This document shows, piece after piece, positions 1 to 13,452 of a DNA stretch of 64,000 nucleotides. The position numbers and the translations under genes are program-made. This DNA comes from Diadema setosum (Eukaryota; Echinodermata; Echinoidea; Diadematoida; Diadematidae). The stretch's first letter is position 1, and the number at the start of each line of letters is the position of its first letter. The notes under the pieces are model-generated. The model saw nothing but the letters and a program-made list of their open reading frames with translations, was not told the origin of the DNA and did no database searches. The stretch lies in the NCBI GenBank assembly GCA_033980235.1, contig CM067075.1, forward strand, positions 6,330,668 to 6,394,667. Reading direction: 5' to 3'.

Positions 1-2289
1 TATGGAGATATAAATAATTTGCTGACTAGCTGAGTAGAGAACGATAGGTGCTACAATATACATGATTACATGAATACACATACATCACGTACACTGTCAA
101 AATACATACATAATTATATAGGGCCTATATGTACATAGAAATACATATTGTAGACATGCTTAATACGAATAATTGTATATAGATATATACATAAATCGAA
201 TATGGATAGAGGAAAAGTCAGAGGCATCGAGAAAGACAGATAGAGATGAAGGGGGGGGGGGGACAGACAGACAGACAGACAGAGAGAGACGAACAGTTGC
301 TCCATCAGAAAGGGTTGCACCAAATCACAGATCGACGAATCGTATAGCAGATTCTTATGATCCTATTTATCTTCCGTTCCACCTGTTACGTGCAACCAGC
401 AGCTGATAGGGAATGATAAAAGGGATCATAATGCAATGCTTGCGGTGCTCTTTCCTACTGACACGTCCCTTTACGAGACGGCAAATATTGCCGGCAGAGT
501 AAAAACACGAATATAAATGTCATCCTGCAAACACTCGTGAATTCCACGCTCTTGTATAGAGGCAGTCTGTGAACAAAAATCTCGAAGAAGATCTGACTTA
601 TTTAGGGAGGAACCTATGGCCTACAACAATAGTTTTGAGTTTACTGTCAATTTCCTTTGACATATAAATAGTTCTTTTAATGCTGATGAAAAGTGTACTT
701 ATTATAGGCCTACTTGAATTTCACACATCTTAATATACGCTTGTTAAGAAATTTAAATCAAATTGATATGCCTACGAGATACGAAGAGCCACTATTCTCT
801 TGGCAGGTGTGAGAGTATCTTTTGAATCGCTTGGCACTAATTGATACTTGTTTGTTTATGGAATTAAAACGAGCAATGTACCACAAGCATTAGAATTATT
901 GCGACAAAAATGATTTCAGTCTGTTCTTCCTTGAAAAGGAGGATGAAGACCTACATTCTCAGTTTCGCTGGTAATGAGTCTCAAAAAGAAGAACCAGACT
1001 AGATGAGAGCTCTGTTGCCCTATGAAGCATGTGCATGATGAACTAGAGGGGTATTATTATTAGACAAAATCATTGATTAGGCATTTGCATGTATATAATA
1101 TCTTACACTATAGATCAGATATACACGTAGATAAATCATTCAGAACTCACACGGTATGATTCAAGGAAATCCATATTCACGCGCTGTGTGCAAAAATCTC
1201 GCCAATGATTGCTGACATTTGTTTAGACAGCTGTTGTCGGAGAGAAGATTTTTAATTTGCATAGCGTGAGCATGGAAGCATGCGGAGGGGAGAAAACTCG
1301 AGCGATCGATAACTTCTGGCTCAGGTCTCAGAGATTCGCGTTCACGTTGTGGATTGCAAACAACCAACTTACTGTCGTCACCCGATTTGGTTGCTATCGA
1401 TCAACACAATGCTAGATCACACAATCAAAACGAAGTTAGAAGGTGGCTACAACTCTTTCTTTTTTTTTCTCCCTTGGAGGGACTTAATTAGCAGATAACC
1501 CTGTAATTACCCAGCTTTAGAAAGGAATTATATCACCTTTCAATACTGGGCAACAGGTTGTGGCGTCATTTATACCACTCGAGAAATTTAATGAACTAGT
1601 AGTTTTACCCATCCCCCACCAACCATCAGCATAGTGCGGGTAAACAGCGGAGCTGAGAATAAACCTTTGTAATGACTGGAATTTTACAACAGAATATTGC
1701 CCTGTACATTTTAGGAGTGAAATGAGTGGTAACATTTCTTTTTTACAAACAAGGTTATATCAGACTGTTGAATTAACTTGGGTGTCATAAAGAGAATAAA
1801 GAAAAAACTTAAAAATGGGAAAACGGCAGTGGAGATAATTTGACTGGAAGGACACATTGCGTGTTATAAAACAGGCTTCATATTATCTGTCTATAGCGAC
1901 TAGCATGTATAGAGATAATTAATTATGTTCAATCTAATCAAATCAATTAAAATTTTTCTTTCATAGAACAAAAGATAAGAAAATTACAAATGATCTAGGA
2001 ATACATTGATCGAATGAAATATGATAGCTATGTGGTAATTAACATATTAAAAGCATGTTAAAAACTCCTTGATAATATCTATCATACATTCACATAAGTT
2101 GCATAATCTATTAATGTCTATGAGAATGACAATTATTTGATAGGCAGTAGAACGTATGTATCTGGACAAATAAATCAAAATAATCATGAAACAAAGGTCC
2201 CAAATTAAGATCATGTTGTGAGATCATTATCAGAGATCGATTCCACCTTGTGTAATAACACTCATATTTTGTGCTTGCAGCATTTTATA
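1..2289. other. non-coding, no gene seen
   Basis: AT-rich sequence with no open frame that resembles a protein and no paired splice sites joining coding stretches. It holds a short G run followed by GACA repeats near 251-290 and otherwise unique-looking DNA. Confidence 0.5.
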
Positions 2290-2622
2290 CAATGATCAAG
2301 TTGGCGACTGCATTATTGTTGTCTCCCAATTTCCGCAGGCTTACGCGCAGAAAGAATGGGCATAAAGTTATGACGTCATCACCCACGGATCTTCTGCCGC
2401 TCATGCTGAGGCTACTGAACGACGCACAGTGCCAGCCACGCATTCGAGCGAGCAGGCGGGACGAGGATTTCCGCACGATCCACTGAGTTTTACCCAGGCG
2501 CCACGATCATGTCGATGCGGCAGCTCTTCGCGACGTGCGGATAACTCTCCCGGAGGGATCACACGCCGTACCGCTTCATTTCCCTTTCCCTCTCCTCGCT
2601 TTCTGGAGTTGATCGTCTGGAG
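2290..2622 (+). promoter_or_regulatory. candidate promoter and non-coding first exon
   Basis: This block is clearly richer in GC and CpG than its surroundings. It contains a full palindromic cAMP-response element, TGACGTCA, at 2371-2378, and ends at a strong splice donor, AG then GTAAGT, with the last exon base at 2622. The first coding exon of the GALNT gene at 18051 begins with only 14 untranslated bases after a good acceptor, so its transcript needs an upstream non-coding exon, and this is the best-looking candidate. The link across a 15.4-kb intron is inference; the block could instead serve another transcript. Confidence 0.4.
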
Positions 2623-3316
2623 GTAAGTCCTGGAATTTATGATCATAAATATCGTGGATGTCGTTTGGGATTGATGTGTGTCTCAGAATGTTATATCATA
2701 CCCGACTCGACAACAACTTTAAAGCGGGATGTTACACAATAACGGATTTTCTCCAAACGCATGTAATCATAAAAATTCACGAAATAGGCATTTTCTACGC
2801 CTTTCCCATTGATATTAGACCACTTTGTTCCTAGCAATAATGCTATTAAATGCGCATCAAACAGATTGGATTTATGCAAAGTCAATCATGAGACTGTGCC
2901 CATGTTGGTGTTAAGCTATTTGCTATTATACGTTCTGTTTTAGGTCACTTCATCGGAATGTATCCATTCAGTCAATTATAAGATAGATTTATATACAATG
3001 TCGACAATAAGAAATTTGCGATTTGTACGTTTGATTGTTCTTCAGAGTTTTGCAGTTGAAATTCGCTAGGCTACATTTTGATTAGCGTATTTCATTGAGC
3101 GGGCTGTAAAATTCCTGTTTTGTCTTTATGCTACCAGGATTTGTAGTTTGGGGTGCAAATAGATAATGACTGAATTTAAAAGGAAATAATATTACAGTGT
3201 CCTTATGCGACTAGGTGAAGAGATATACGTAAATAAACCATTGTCTATCGTTTACACCACGAAAGATGGGGAAAAAGTCAAGCGGCTTTTCCTTTGGCCC
3301 ACTCATCTTGTTTGTT

Positions 3317-3693
3317 TAAGGGATGGTACTTAATTTTGGTTGAGATGGGCTTTCAGATCTTAAATGTATTTTTTTTTGAGGAAATGAGAAACCACTTATA
3401 GAATGCGAAAGAGCAAACAATTCTAAGGGGAATTCAAAGTTTATTTGATGAACATTGGTTTTGAAATGGCTGAAATATCCAAAACCACATTAAAAGTTGA
3501 GGGTCAAATTAACTTTGATCAGGACCATTTTGTTTTGATATCTCAGCCGTTACAAAACCGATTCCTATCAAGTAAACTTTGAATTCCTTTTAGAATAAAT
3601 TGTATGTTCTTTTTTCTTAACTGATTTCTCATTATCTCGCACAGAAAAATCTAAATCCCCATCTCAATCAAAACTATACCATCCCTTTAAAGG
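3317..3693. repeat. family A palindromic TIR element, copy 1
   Basis: It starts TTAAGGGATGGTA and ends with the complementary TACCATCCCTTTAA. The two halves are imperfect reverse complements along most of their length (left half contains AATTCAAAGTTTATTTGATG, right half the mirrored form). It looks like a non-autonomous foldback or MITE-type element with no coding capacity. Confidence 0.75.
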
Positions 3694-3871
3694 TCCTATT
3701 TACATTTGGGAGCAGTGATTTAAAAAAATTTTCTAAATACCATCTTTCATGCATAGTGTAGATCAGCTGTATCACAAAACAGCCTACATATAAGATTTTT
3801 ACAATAGAGCCTAAAATAATAAGGAGATATCACTATTTTTCTCATTAAACCTTAACTGTAGACGGTTTATG

Positions 3872-4152
3872 GCTCGGTCACAAATACCATCAAGAACTGC
3901 TACGAATGCCGTACGAACGATTTTTAGACAATTTCGTAAGATCTTCTTAAGAAGGCCGTACGAAACCAGCGTTCGTAGACCGTTCGTAGACCGTTCGTGA
4001 GTTCGTAGCCTGGTCCATGGTCTTGTCCAAGATATTTTTCAACTTCGTACAAAACCCTCTCTTCGTAAGGCGGCCGTACGAACTCCAGAATTCGTACGAA
4101 CAGTGACATTCGTACGAACGCATCGTTCGTACGAACCTTTGTGACCGTAGCT
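3872..4152. repeat. TIR element built of TTCGTACGAAC palindromes
   Basis: The ends carry CGGTCACAAA and its complement TTTGTGACCG. The interior is packed with variants of the self-complementary word TTCGTACGAAC and with GTTCGTAGACC repeats. It probably is a small non-autonomous element; the superfamily is not recognised. Confidence 0.55.
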
Positions 4153-6420
4153 TTAATCAGGAAACATTCTTATTATAACTATTGTTCACATTTTGTATAT
4201 TTAACAATAATTAGCATCGAGTATACTTGTTCAAATCTTTTCATTGGTTGTTTCTATATTCCTAACTCACATTTTAGAATTGTATATGTATTTTGAAGCA
4301 CTAATGCTGTTTTTTTATTTTTTTTCATCTGCAAATGGTAAATAATGCCTTTAAGGAATGAGACATTGTCAGAGCGGAAAGGATTACCGTAATTGTTAGC
4401 ATATCAAATCACACGTAGGCCTACCACTTGTTTTTCTTGTCGCTCGTTTGGTCACGTATCCCAAAACAAACATTGTCGAGCTCACTGAGCAGCTGTTGAG
4501 AGTATCTGCCATTGCATGTAATAGCTTGCACAATCATGTCTCAAGTGTTTTAATGTGATAATAACAATGATAATCATTAAAATGTACATCGCGTTTAATG
4601 CAGACGTTTCTAAGCTCATTGATACCGAACAGTAAAGTTATCAAAGTACAGAATGTAAGTACGAATATTGTGATAAGTATATAGCAAAAGAGACGAAGAA
4701 AAATTACGTTTTATTGAATAAGTAAGCGATTTAGTTTTGTCTACACCTTGAAGCGTTTCGAATGTAAAAGTGGGGTTTGTTTCAAAGAAATGGAGCAGTG
4801 ACAATTTAGGTCATTTATGATACAATTTTGTTCCTTTAATGGCACAATTCACTTTGTTACACATTTACCACTCCTTAAAAGGGTCCGATTTGAAATAGGT
4901 TTGATTGTTTGTTTGTTTGTTTGTTTGTTTTTCAATGTCGTTTTCAAACCCCATATACTAATAACTGACTTTTCTGAACATGGAAATGTGGTTGATTATA
5001 GTATACACATTCATTTCCATCACAATGAAAGGCAGTGTCTCATTATCATTAGGTCGTCAATTCATGAATATCTTATGGTCCACACAACGCGCTCGAGGCT
5101 TGTTCGTAGGTGCATGCAGTGTGTAATGCGAACGTATCTTCAAATTTTCGAATTCGTTGTGCTTTTGATACGCTCTAATGTGGCGGAGACTTAACGTAGA
5201 TTGATTTTGACGGTAAAGAAGCTCAATCAAGCCATGTTTCTCATCATGTTCTGTACAGCGGTACCCTTCTTTTCCGATGTAATCGCGTATCAAAGAGAGA
5301 AGAGGTTGACAAGACATGCATGGACATCTTAATTACTGGTTTCAGTACGGTTATCAGATGGGAGGTAGACCCTTAAGTTTACTGTAAGTATTTGTATACC
5401 ATGGACCTACTTGTATAATAGTATAACCATGTAGTCACTTCCCCCCCCCCCCCTCTGTGAAAGTAGTGTCCAACAGTCAGTTGTCTACTCCTCAGATGTC
5501 TTATCATTACTTGTTCTGTGTCTCATTGTCGCTCTTGCTTTCGCACGTTAACAAATAAACAAAAACATTAATCTATTGTTGAGAACACATCATGAAGAAA
5601 GACCATCTCCCAAAATCATTAACATGTTTCGTATTGTACAACTTGAGGATTTTCCTTTTGCCGACTCGAGGAGCATTGGAAACCTATAAAAAGCCTTGAA
5701 ACAGGTGATGCAATCAGAAAAGCTAATTAACTTTTCAAAGGGTCATTGACTAATGCCATTTTTTAAACACCTACCAAGGCTGATCATCACTATGCACTTT
5801 CTACGAAGCTTCACATCAATTACGGTAAATCCCACGACCACGGCTATTTCTGTCGAGTGTACTTTCACCGACGCACAAAATACTTACGTCGATGAAATGG
5901 ATTCAAAACTCTCAGAACGTTGGATGCAGGCGCATGAATCGCTTTGAATCGTGACACATATACAGTGTATAGCTGATTGCACAAACTCAATGATAGAATG
6001 AGTTGGATAGAACTCGTTGCTTTTCCCACTTTTCTATAATAGAAGAACCAATTATCTCTCAATATGGGCGCAGATGTGTTCATAGCATTTGCTGACATTA
6101 CATACACAATACAACATCATATTCGCCATAATAAGTGTATAAGAGGTCGATATCTTCTTTAGAGGTCCACATTACTGAATTGATAACGCACTGATGCAAA
6201 TGACTCGAGTGTTAGCCTTGTGAAATGTCGCTATGCTTTTCAGAGCTATACTCTTCTGAGCCAGTAGACAACGTGCGTACATACATGTAGATCTAACAAC
6301 CAAGGAGGAGCTACTGATTACTTTATAATGTATAATATTATAATCAACGACGGAAACTTAGAATTTCAGCGTGGCTGATAGTTGTTTTATACATATACAT
6401 GTAAATGATGGCAATGTAAA

Positions 6421-6459
<39 letters not shown>

Positions 6460-6470
6460 GTATATATATA
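6421..6470. repeat. (CT)n/(AT)n compound microsatellite
   Basis: A CT run of about 12 units passes directly into an AT run, visible as simple sequence. Confidence 0.85.
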
Positions 6471-7129
6471 TAATCATAGTATGTTTATAAATGTATTTAC
6501 AATGCCATCATATTTGTAAAATATATAATATGAATTATGAATATTATCATATTTGTATGTGTGAGTGCATATACTTAAAAGAGTATATATATATATAGAT
6601 AGATATATATATAATTTATACAGAGTGATAGAGAAAGAGAGATACGTAGATAGATAGATGGATATTTAAATATCGTTACAACTACCATTTTGAACGACAA
6701 GAAATGCAAATTGTATACGTGTGAGTGCTTGTGAGTTTAGCTCATATAATTATGTGTATAAAATGAGTGTAGAGTTGGTTTAACTAATCAGTAAAACACG
6801 GCAGGTTCAACGGCGTGTATAAGTCAGAGATAAGGAACCAGTTCACACGCCCTTTCGTAGACGCCACGAGTGTCGATCAGAACCGAACAGAAATGTCTGC
6901 CGTACGTTTCGTCTGATGAAACCAGTTATAAAATTGAGAGATCTCTCGCACAAAAGTAACCCGCATATTTCAATTCGTACATTATAATATTAACATATCT
7001 GCCACTATACATCTCTCGAGTGTAGTGTTGGGATGAGGTGTGTAAACACTCCAAAATGATTGATACTGATCGATGGCGTATTAATTCACGCCACTTTTTG
7101 TTTAAACATCCGCTTCAAGTATGTACTTA

Positions 7130-7130
7130 C

Positions 7131-7180
<50 letters not shown>
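7130..7180. repeat. (CA)n microsatellite
   Basis: About two dozen CA units. The open frames that cross it are products of the repeat. Confidence 0.9.
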
Positions 7181-7182
<2 letters not shown>

Positions 7183-7884
7183 TCCAAGGTTCTATTGAGG
7201 CTGCAATACTCAACGGGGGGTTTGGATAGGATAGCTCGATCAGCACAGGTGAATTGGTCATTTAAGTAGAGTTAATGGAATATCGACTTTCTTCTCCTCT
7301 CCAAGCACAGGCAGCTATACGTACCCGCAGCTGGCTGGGATAGATCGAAAGTTCACTGCCACGTTTGCATAGCCAGCGAGCCTTGTTGCATCGACGCGTA
7401 AATGTGCAAACTCCGAATGGGGAAAAAAGATGAAATTGAACTTGAGCCAATACTCAGGTGCATGGTCTCTCTCTCTCTTCTCATAAACAATTTTTGCATC
7501 AAGTTTGTCTTACCTTGTCTATGTATATATTACAAACATAACGAGAGATCATCGCTTTCACTTTCACAAACGTTGCAAGCTTGATTTATAATCAAACATG
7601 CAGTTAAGGAAAAAAGCAACAGAACTTAGTGGCTTTATCCACACTGATGTAAGGGCCCCTCCGTAGACCTATATCATTGTACACGTAAAATGATCGGTCT
7701 ATCCATATGAAGATGTCAGGATTAGTTTGACATTATAACATAGTGTAGTATGACATTATGATATGATATGATATGATATGATAATTATATGATGATATGA
7801 TATGATATGATAAAATATTATATAATTTGATATCATATGTAACAAACGCGAACAGAAAAAACTGACCAGAAATGAATATTATTT

Positions 7885-7946
7885 ATAAGTGGAAAATTGA
7901 GCGAAGAAAATGGGATCCCATTTTCTTTGCTCAATTTTCCACTTAT
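7885..7946. repeat. compact near-perfect palindrome
   Basis: Two 31-base arms meet with no spacer at a central GGGATCCC, with a single mismatch (gcg against tgc). It could extrude as a cruciform or be the residue of a foldback element; a hairpin RNA is less likely because there is no loop. Confidence 0.8.
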
Positions 7947-9996
7947 GATTAATATAATATGATATAATCTAATATACATTTATATTTGATATGCACATAT
8001 ACATGTGTTCTAACACATACGCATGTTTTAACTTCAGCAGTCTTTAAGTCGAATTTTAAAAGTTAATGCAGAAAGGATGCATGCATGATTTTGAATTCGT
8101 GTTTCAGGTAAATAATAAGGAAGTTTGGAAAGAATGGCCATTTAAAAAAAAAAAATCTAAAAATCTTAATCCTTATCTTACCGGCCAGCGGCCTTGAACT
8201 GTGGCCGGACCTTAATAATTACTCAGACAGCCATCACGCAACGATTGGCTTAATGAAGGTGAGCCGCCTTCATACTCATGGTAATCACTTCACGGTTTAA
8301 ATTGAACACCTTTCATGGAATTCATTAGTTTGTAATGCGACCTCTCCACTCAATCGCTCGTTCGTGGCCGAGTTCCGGTGAGATCGAGGACAGCAAAAGT
8401 ATACTGAGATGTATTTTATCACGAAGTTCAAGAGCAATTCAATTTGTAGAACATGAACTGCGTCTTGATTGCGTGTGAATGTGTGTGACTATGTGTGTTT
8501 ATAGGTTCATGGGTTAAAGATTACGGTGGGATTAGATATCTTAGGAGGTGAAGGGGAGAACTTGCAATGGGGAGGTGGGGGAGGGAGTGTGGACTTGATA
8601 GGTTCTCCTTTAATAAACACAGCTAGGTTGTCATTGTCTTCTCTTTTCTTATTTTTTTTATATTTTAGGTGTACTTTTTGTGAAAATAGTACGAAGAAAC
8701 AATGTTTTTTTTTTTTTTTTTTTTTTTTACAATTCTGTCTACTGCTATAGTTATGTTAATGATGAAATTTTGTAATTTTGCTTCTGTGTATAATATACCG
8801 AATTATGTTATCCTTTTAAATATCAATTGAATGGAATATTATGAAAAGATTCTGGACAAAAAAAAAAAAAAAAAAAAAGGTGCGCGCATGTGCTTGTGCA
8901 GTTCTGGTATATAGGACTGTATTTTTTTTAACACACGCTGAAGAATGAGATTCATCATTATTCATCGTTATGACCATTGTTTTGCCTTAAAACGGTCATT
9001 TTGTTCGAAGCACTGCAATGATCATGCTCAACATATTTTTCACAAATATTCTCTGACATGTCTTGAAAGCGTTTCTTTTTTAAATGACGAAAATGCTACC
9101 CTGGCGTTCATTTGACCTTGCAAGTCAACGAATGGATAGGAATTACACTCTAAGAATAGAAGATATGTTGAGTAGAACTGGGGTCTGTTGCATACATCTT
9201 TTTACTCTAAAGAAACTCTGGGAAAGACGGAACACTAAGGTTAGATGGATTCAGCTATTGACTTAAACACAGGAAAAAAGCTCTTTCTAGAATAACCAGA
9301 GTTTTGTAATAAAAAAATTGTTATGCAAAAGGCCCCTGGTTGATTAAATCCAAGCTCCTCAAGGATGGAGATACCCATGGATTTAAGTTCATTAGTAAAA
9401 ACTGAAAACATAAAGTGCATTGTTTTCGGTAGCACACCCTTGAAACAGAAATCGGTTTCCTTTGTATACAGTCAAGCGTCTTCTCGTTCCATATTATGCA
9501 AGTCTCATGCCGGATTCAAATTCAATGTATAAGCTGAGAAAAAAATTGATTCTCTCTAGCAACCAGTACGCCGATACAGCCTTGTTTTTGCTATGGCAAC
9601 GGAACGCGATATCAGAATTAAGATTGCAATATTGTCTGATTACAGTCAGACGGAAAATTTTGTAACATATATTTACTAATCCCTCAGCGAGGAAAAAATA
9701 CCAGCTTGTAGTTACATTAGCATTGCTACTTGTGAATAGTTGCTACAACAAAAACACACAAACAGACGCACAAACTAACTCACTCTTAAAAAGCACAAAG
9801 TTAAGAAGAGTAACCAAACAGTAAACACATAAATATCATTATTTTTTTCCAGATATAAAATGAGAGATAACAATCCATTCTAAATTTTTAGTTGCCCACC
9901 AAAAATATATATATTTATTTTTTTTTTTTAAAGATTTGGTGCCCCGACATTTATATTTAGGGGTCCAAGGAACATCGCCAATGTCCAGTCTTGTAT

Positions 9997-9998
<2 letters not shown>

Positions 9999-10041
<43 letters not shown>

Positions 10042-10090
10042 TACACACGCACACACACACACACATACAAACACGCACACACGCACATAA
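9999..10090. repeat. (CA)n microsatellite
   Basis: CA run interrupted by CG and TA units. Confidence 0.9.
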
Positions 10091-10869
10091 TACACTATAT
10101 TAATTATTTTCTCTCCATTTCATTGAGGATTGCCCAATGAACCTGACATCACTGTCTTGGCTATTTCATTTAGCTCCGAATCTGACTGACACTTTTGATT
10201 CGTCGCCGATTACTACGGCTGTAATTATGTGGCTTATAGGAAAGGTAGGAGGATCCTCGGCCATGACGTGAATGGTCACGTGGGCATATATTATATACAT
10301 TATATTTCAGATGATCAATAGCACATGTCGCGCACTCAAGACGGCTAAGAAGTCAATGTTAATACGGAAAGTGCCCTAATGGATAAGCAAATAACACCTC
10401 GGTCTTGATGTCCCCATAGGCGAGTCCAATTACACGCAGTTTCAATTTAGATTGCAATTTGGAAATAATGAGGTTTTGCGAGTGTGCAAACTGTATGTGA
10501 CAGTTAGCGGATAATTTTACAGATGCCTGCTTTGGCAAAGTGGTGTTACAAGTGGGCCTTCAATCAAATGCGGGGTTTCAAGGTCATACGTAGATTATGC
10601 AAAGGTTGTCATTGCTGAGATATTATAATCAGCATCATTCTTAGTGTTATAATTATCATGATTAATATTTTCATCCTCGCATAGGGTCATTCTTTGGCGT
10701 TCGGCAGACGATGTATACTCATTAGAATTGAATACACACAGAAACACAATACTATCAAAATTTAATTCAGCAGAGGTAAGTCTCGGCTGAGTAGTTCTCT
10801 CATCAATTCGCATAATATAAAATCCTTGAACTTTGCAAGTGTCCATGATCAGCCAGTCTCACGGAGAAA

Positions 10870-11403
10870 AGTCCATTAAAGGAAACCCAAACCCAAATAA
10901 ACAAAATGTTATAAATGTGGATTGAGTGAACACGTCAGGAAAGTCTTAGGAAAATTGGACAATCCATTCAATGCAGCCAGCCCTGGAGAATATGACTACT
11001 ACAGTTCGTGACGTCATTTCGGACATCAATATAAAGAAAATTTAAGGATAATTCTACAAAATTTCATTTTCCATGAAATGTACACAGTCCATCGACTTGT
11101 TACACACATAATGTTAAGGGTAACATTATTCCTCCTTATTTCTGAAAGAGGTAAGTCAGGTGTTCTTTCATTATGCTGTATAGAAAAGTAAGATATGTTG
11201 ATTTTCTTTTATACGTATATTTCCTTTATATTGATGTCCATAATGACGTCATGAAATGCAGCGATGAGTGCACCGAAACTTAAAAAATTCTTAACTTTTG
11301 AATACATTGTCTGATTTTCCTCGAACTGTTACTAATGTGCTCTACTAATATTGCTGTTTTCACTAAATCTACATATATATTTTGTTCTGGTTTCCTTTAA
11401 AAA
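10870..11403. repeat. family B TIR element, copy 1
   Basis: It begins near ATTAAAGGAAACC and ends near GGTTTCCTTTAA, which are complementary. Inside are the family landmarks: GTGGATTGAGTGAA, a central TGAAAGAGGTAAGTC and TTCTTAACTTTTGAA. Other copies lie at about 19.6, 21.5, 35.1 and 62.6 kb. Confidence 0.7.
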
Positions 11404-12120
11404 CACATTTTTACCATGTTTAATATATAAGGCCACTGACTTCTGAGACATCTTTATGAAATACGTAAATTATGACATCAAAAGATTTTACGATCCATAC
11501 ACGACAGTTCCAAGAATTGGGCCACAAAGCTTTGAATTGCCATTTCACCACCCCCACTGACCACCCGGAGTGAAGAAAAAAAAAAGAGCAAAACAAAACA
11601 TAAATCATCAAAGTTACCACACACTACAGAATTGACCATTTAAACTTAAAATAAGAATATTCTATTTCAAATGAGCGGCTCGAGTATGCCAAAAGAATTG
11701 TATCGCTATTGAGAAGTAGATCCTTAATGATAATAGGCCTACTCATCATGTCTTCTAGATTTAAAGTTTGATTATTGAAAATGAAAATCGTAACATTGAA
11801 ATCCAATCCGCAAAAAGAAGGTGTTTTTCCGTAAACTAGCTAGGAAGTGTAAAAGTCTTATAGCGATCATTTCCAAATCCACACATTCTATTAGCAGTGA
11901 TTGGGTCGACTATTTCTGTACACTTACGTTCTATATGCTCGTAATCGTGATGAATAACCAAATTTTAACGCAAAGCTCCGGTTGGAAAGATGACGGAATT
12001 GTACACTGGTGTCCCAATTTCATTGGCACGGATGGAAGCTTGGATTGTAATACTTTTCAGCATGAAGTGGGATTGGGCCATGGGGCAGTAACAGAGAGGA
12101 GTGCCTGAAAGAATCCTCGG

Positions 12121-12345
12121 ATACAATGATTATGATGACGACGACATAACTATGACGATGATAGTGATAATGATGATGATAAAGATGATGGTGGTGGTGA
12201 TGATGGTGATGATGGTGATGATGATGATGATGGTGATGATGAGGATGATGATGATGATGGTGATGACGATGATGAAAATGAGGATGATGATTATGATGAT
12301 GATGATGATGATGATGATGACGATGATAATTATAATGAACCATTG
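12121..12345. repeat. (GAT)n trinucleotide repeat
   Basis: A long run of GAT/GGT variants, read as ATGATG. The Met-rich and His-rich open frames here are repeat translations and not genes. Confidence 0.9.
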
Positions 12346-12947
12346 GCTTCAAGAGATACATTTACTGGTTAATAATGAACAGGAAACACACCGAGAACAA
12401 CCAGACTGCTTTGTTTGCTTTCGACTCCAGTGCTCTTTCCTTGGTAGGCAGCTGTTTGCTTGTCCACCCATGGATGCCTTTTAGAAACCTGCTGGTAGCA
12501 ATACCAGCTTCACGGCAGCATTGGATATTGCTGAAAAGGGCGGGGTCAAAAGAGGGCATAAAGAAAGAGAGAGAGGGAGAGAAAGAGAGTGTTTATCATG
12601 ATGAAGGTTTACGGGGGAAAAAAAGAAACAAAAGCGATACCACTTTTACATTTTGGTCAAAGGATTACGAAAGTGCTGAAATATGCTTTAAAACATCTGT
12701 CATCAGTCTGTTCTATGCAGCATTTCTCGATTAATATTCGTACTCGTTTTTACCGACAATGTTATCCAATTGCACGCTTAATAGTATTATTACAATTGTT
12801 AGTTTCACAAGATTCTCACTGATAAAGCAGCTGTATAGTGTGTATAATCCTTACTGCTCTTACTGATATAATAGAATGGTAAATTGTTATTCAGTTGTAT
12901 TTGCGTGTATCTTTTTCAAAAGTGGCACAAGAAAACTCAGAAAATAG

Positions 12948-12994
<47 letters not shown>

Positions 12995-12999
12995 TACAT

Positions 13000-13046
<47 letters not shown>
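12948..13046. repeat. (AT)n microsatellite
   Basis: Long alternating AT run broken once by a CA-containing segment. Confidence 0.9.
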
Positions 13047-13048
<2 letters not shown>

Positions 13049-13260
13049 CATGAGTATGCATTTACACAAAGTGGGTGTGGAATGTTCGTCCCACGTTGGG
13101 AAGAAAAAGATGGATGGAGACTGGGAAGATGCCGTTTGAGGCGAGGGAAGAATAAAGTTTTGTCATATTAAGTCTGATATCATTGGTGCCATGGTGGCGA
13201 TTTGTTTTGTTGTCAGAATGTGTGACATGTTATTGCCCCACCACATTTCCCTCCCTTCCG

Positions 13261-13452
<192 letters not shown>

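Noticed and set aside
12020..12361. His-rich and Met/Asp-rich open frames on both strands
   Set aside because: They are translations of the GAT trinucleotide repeat and have no sequence outside it suggesting a gene.
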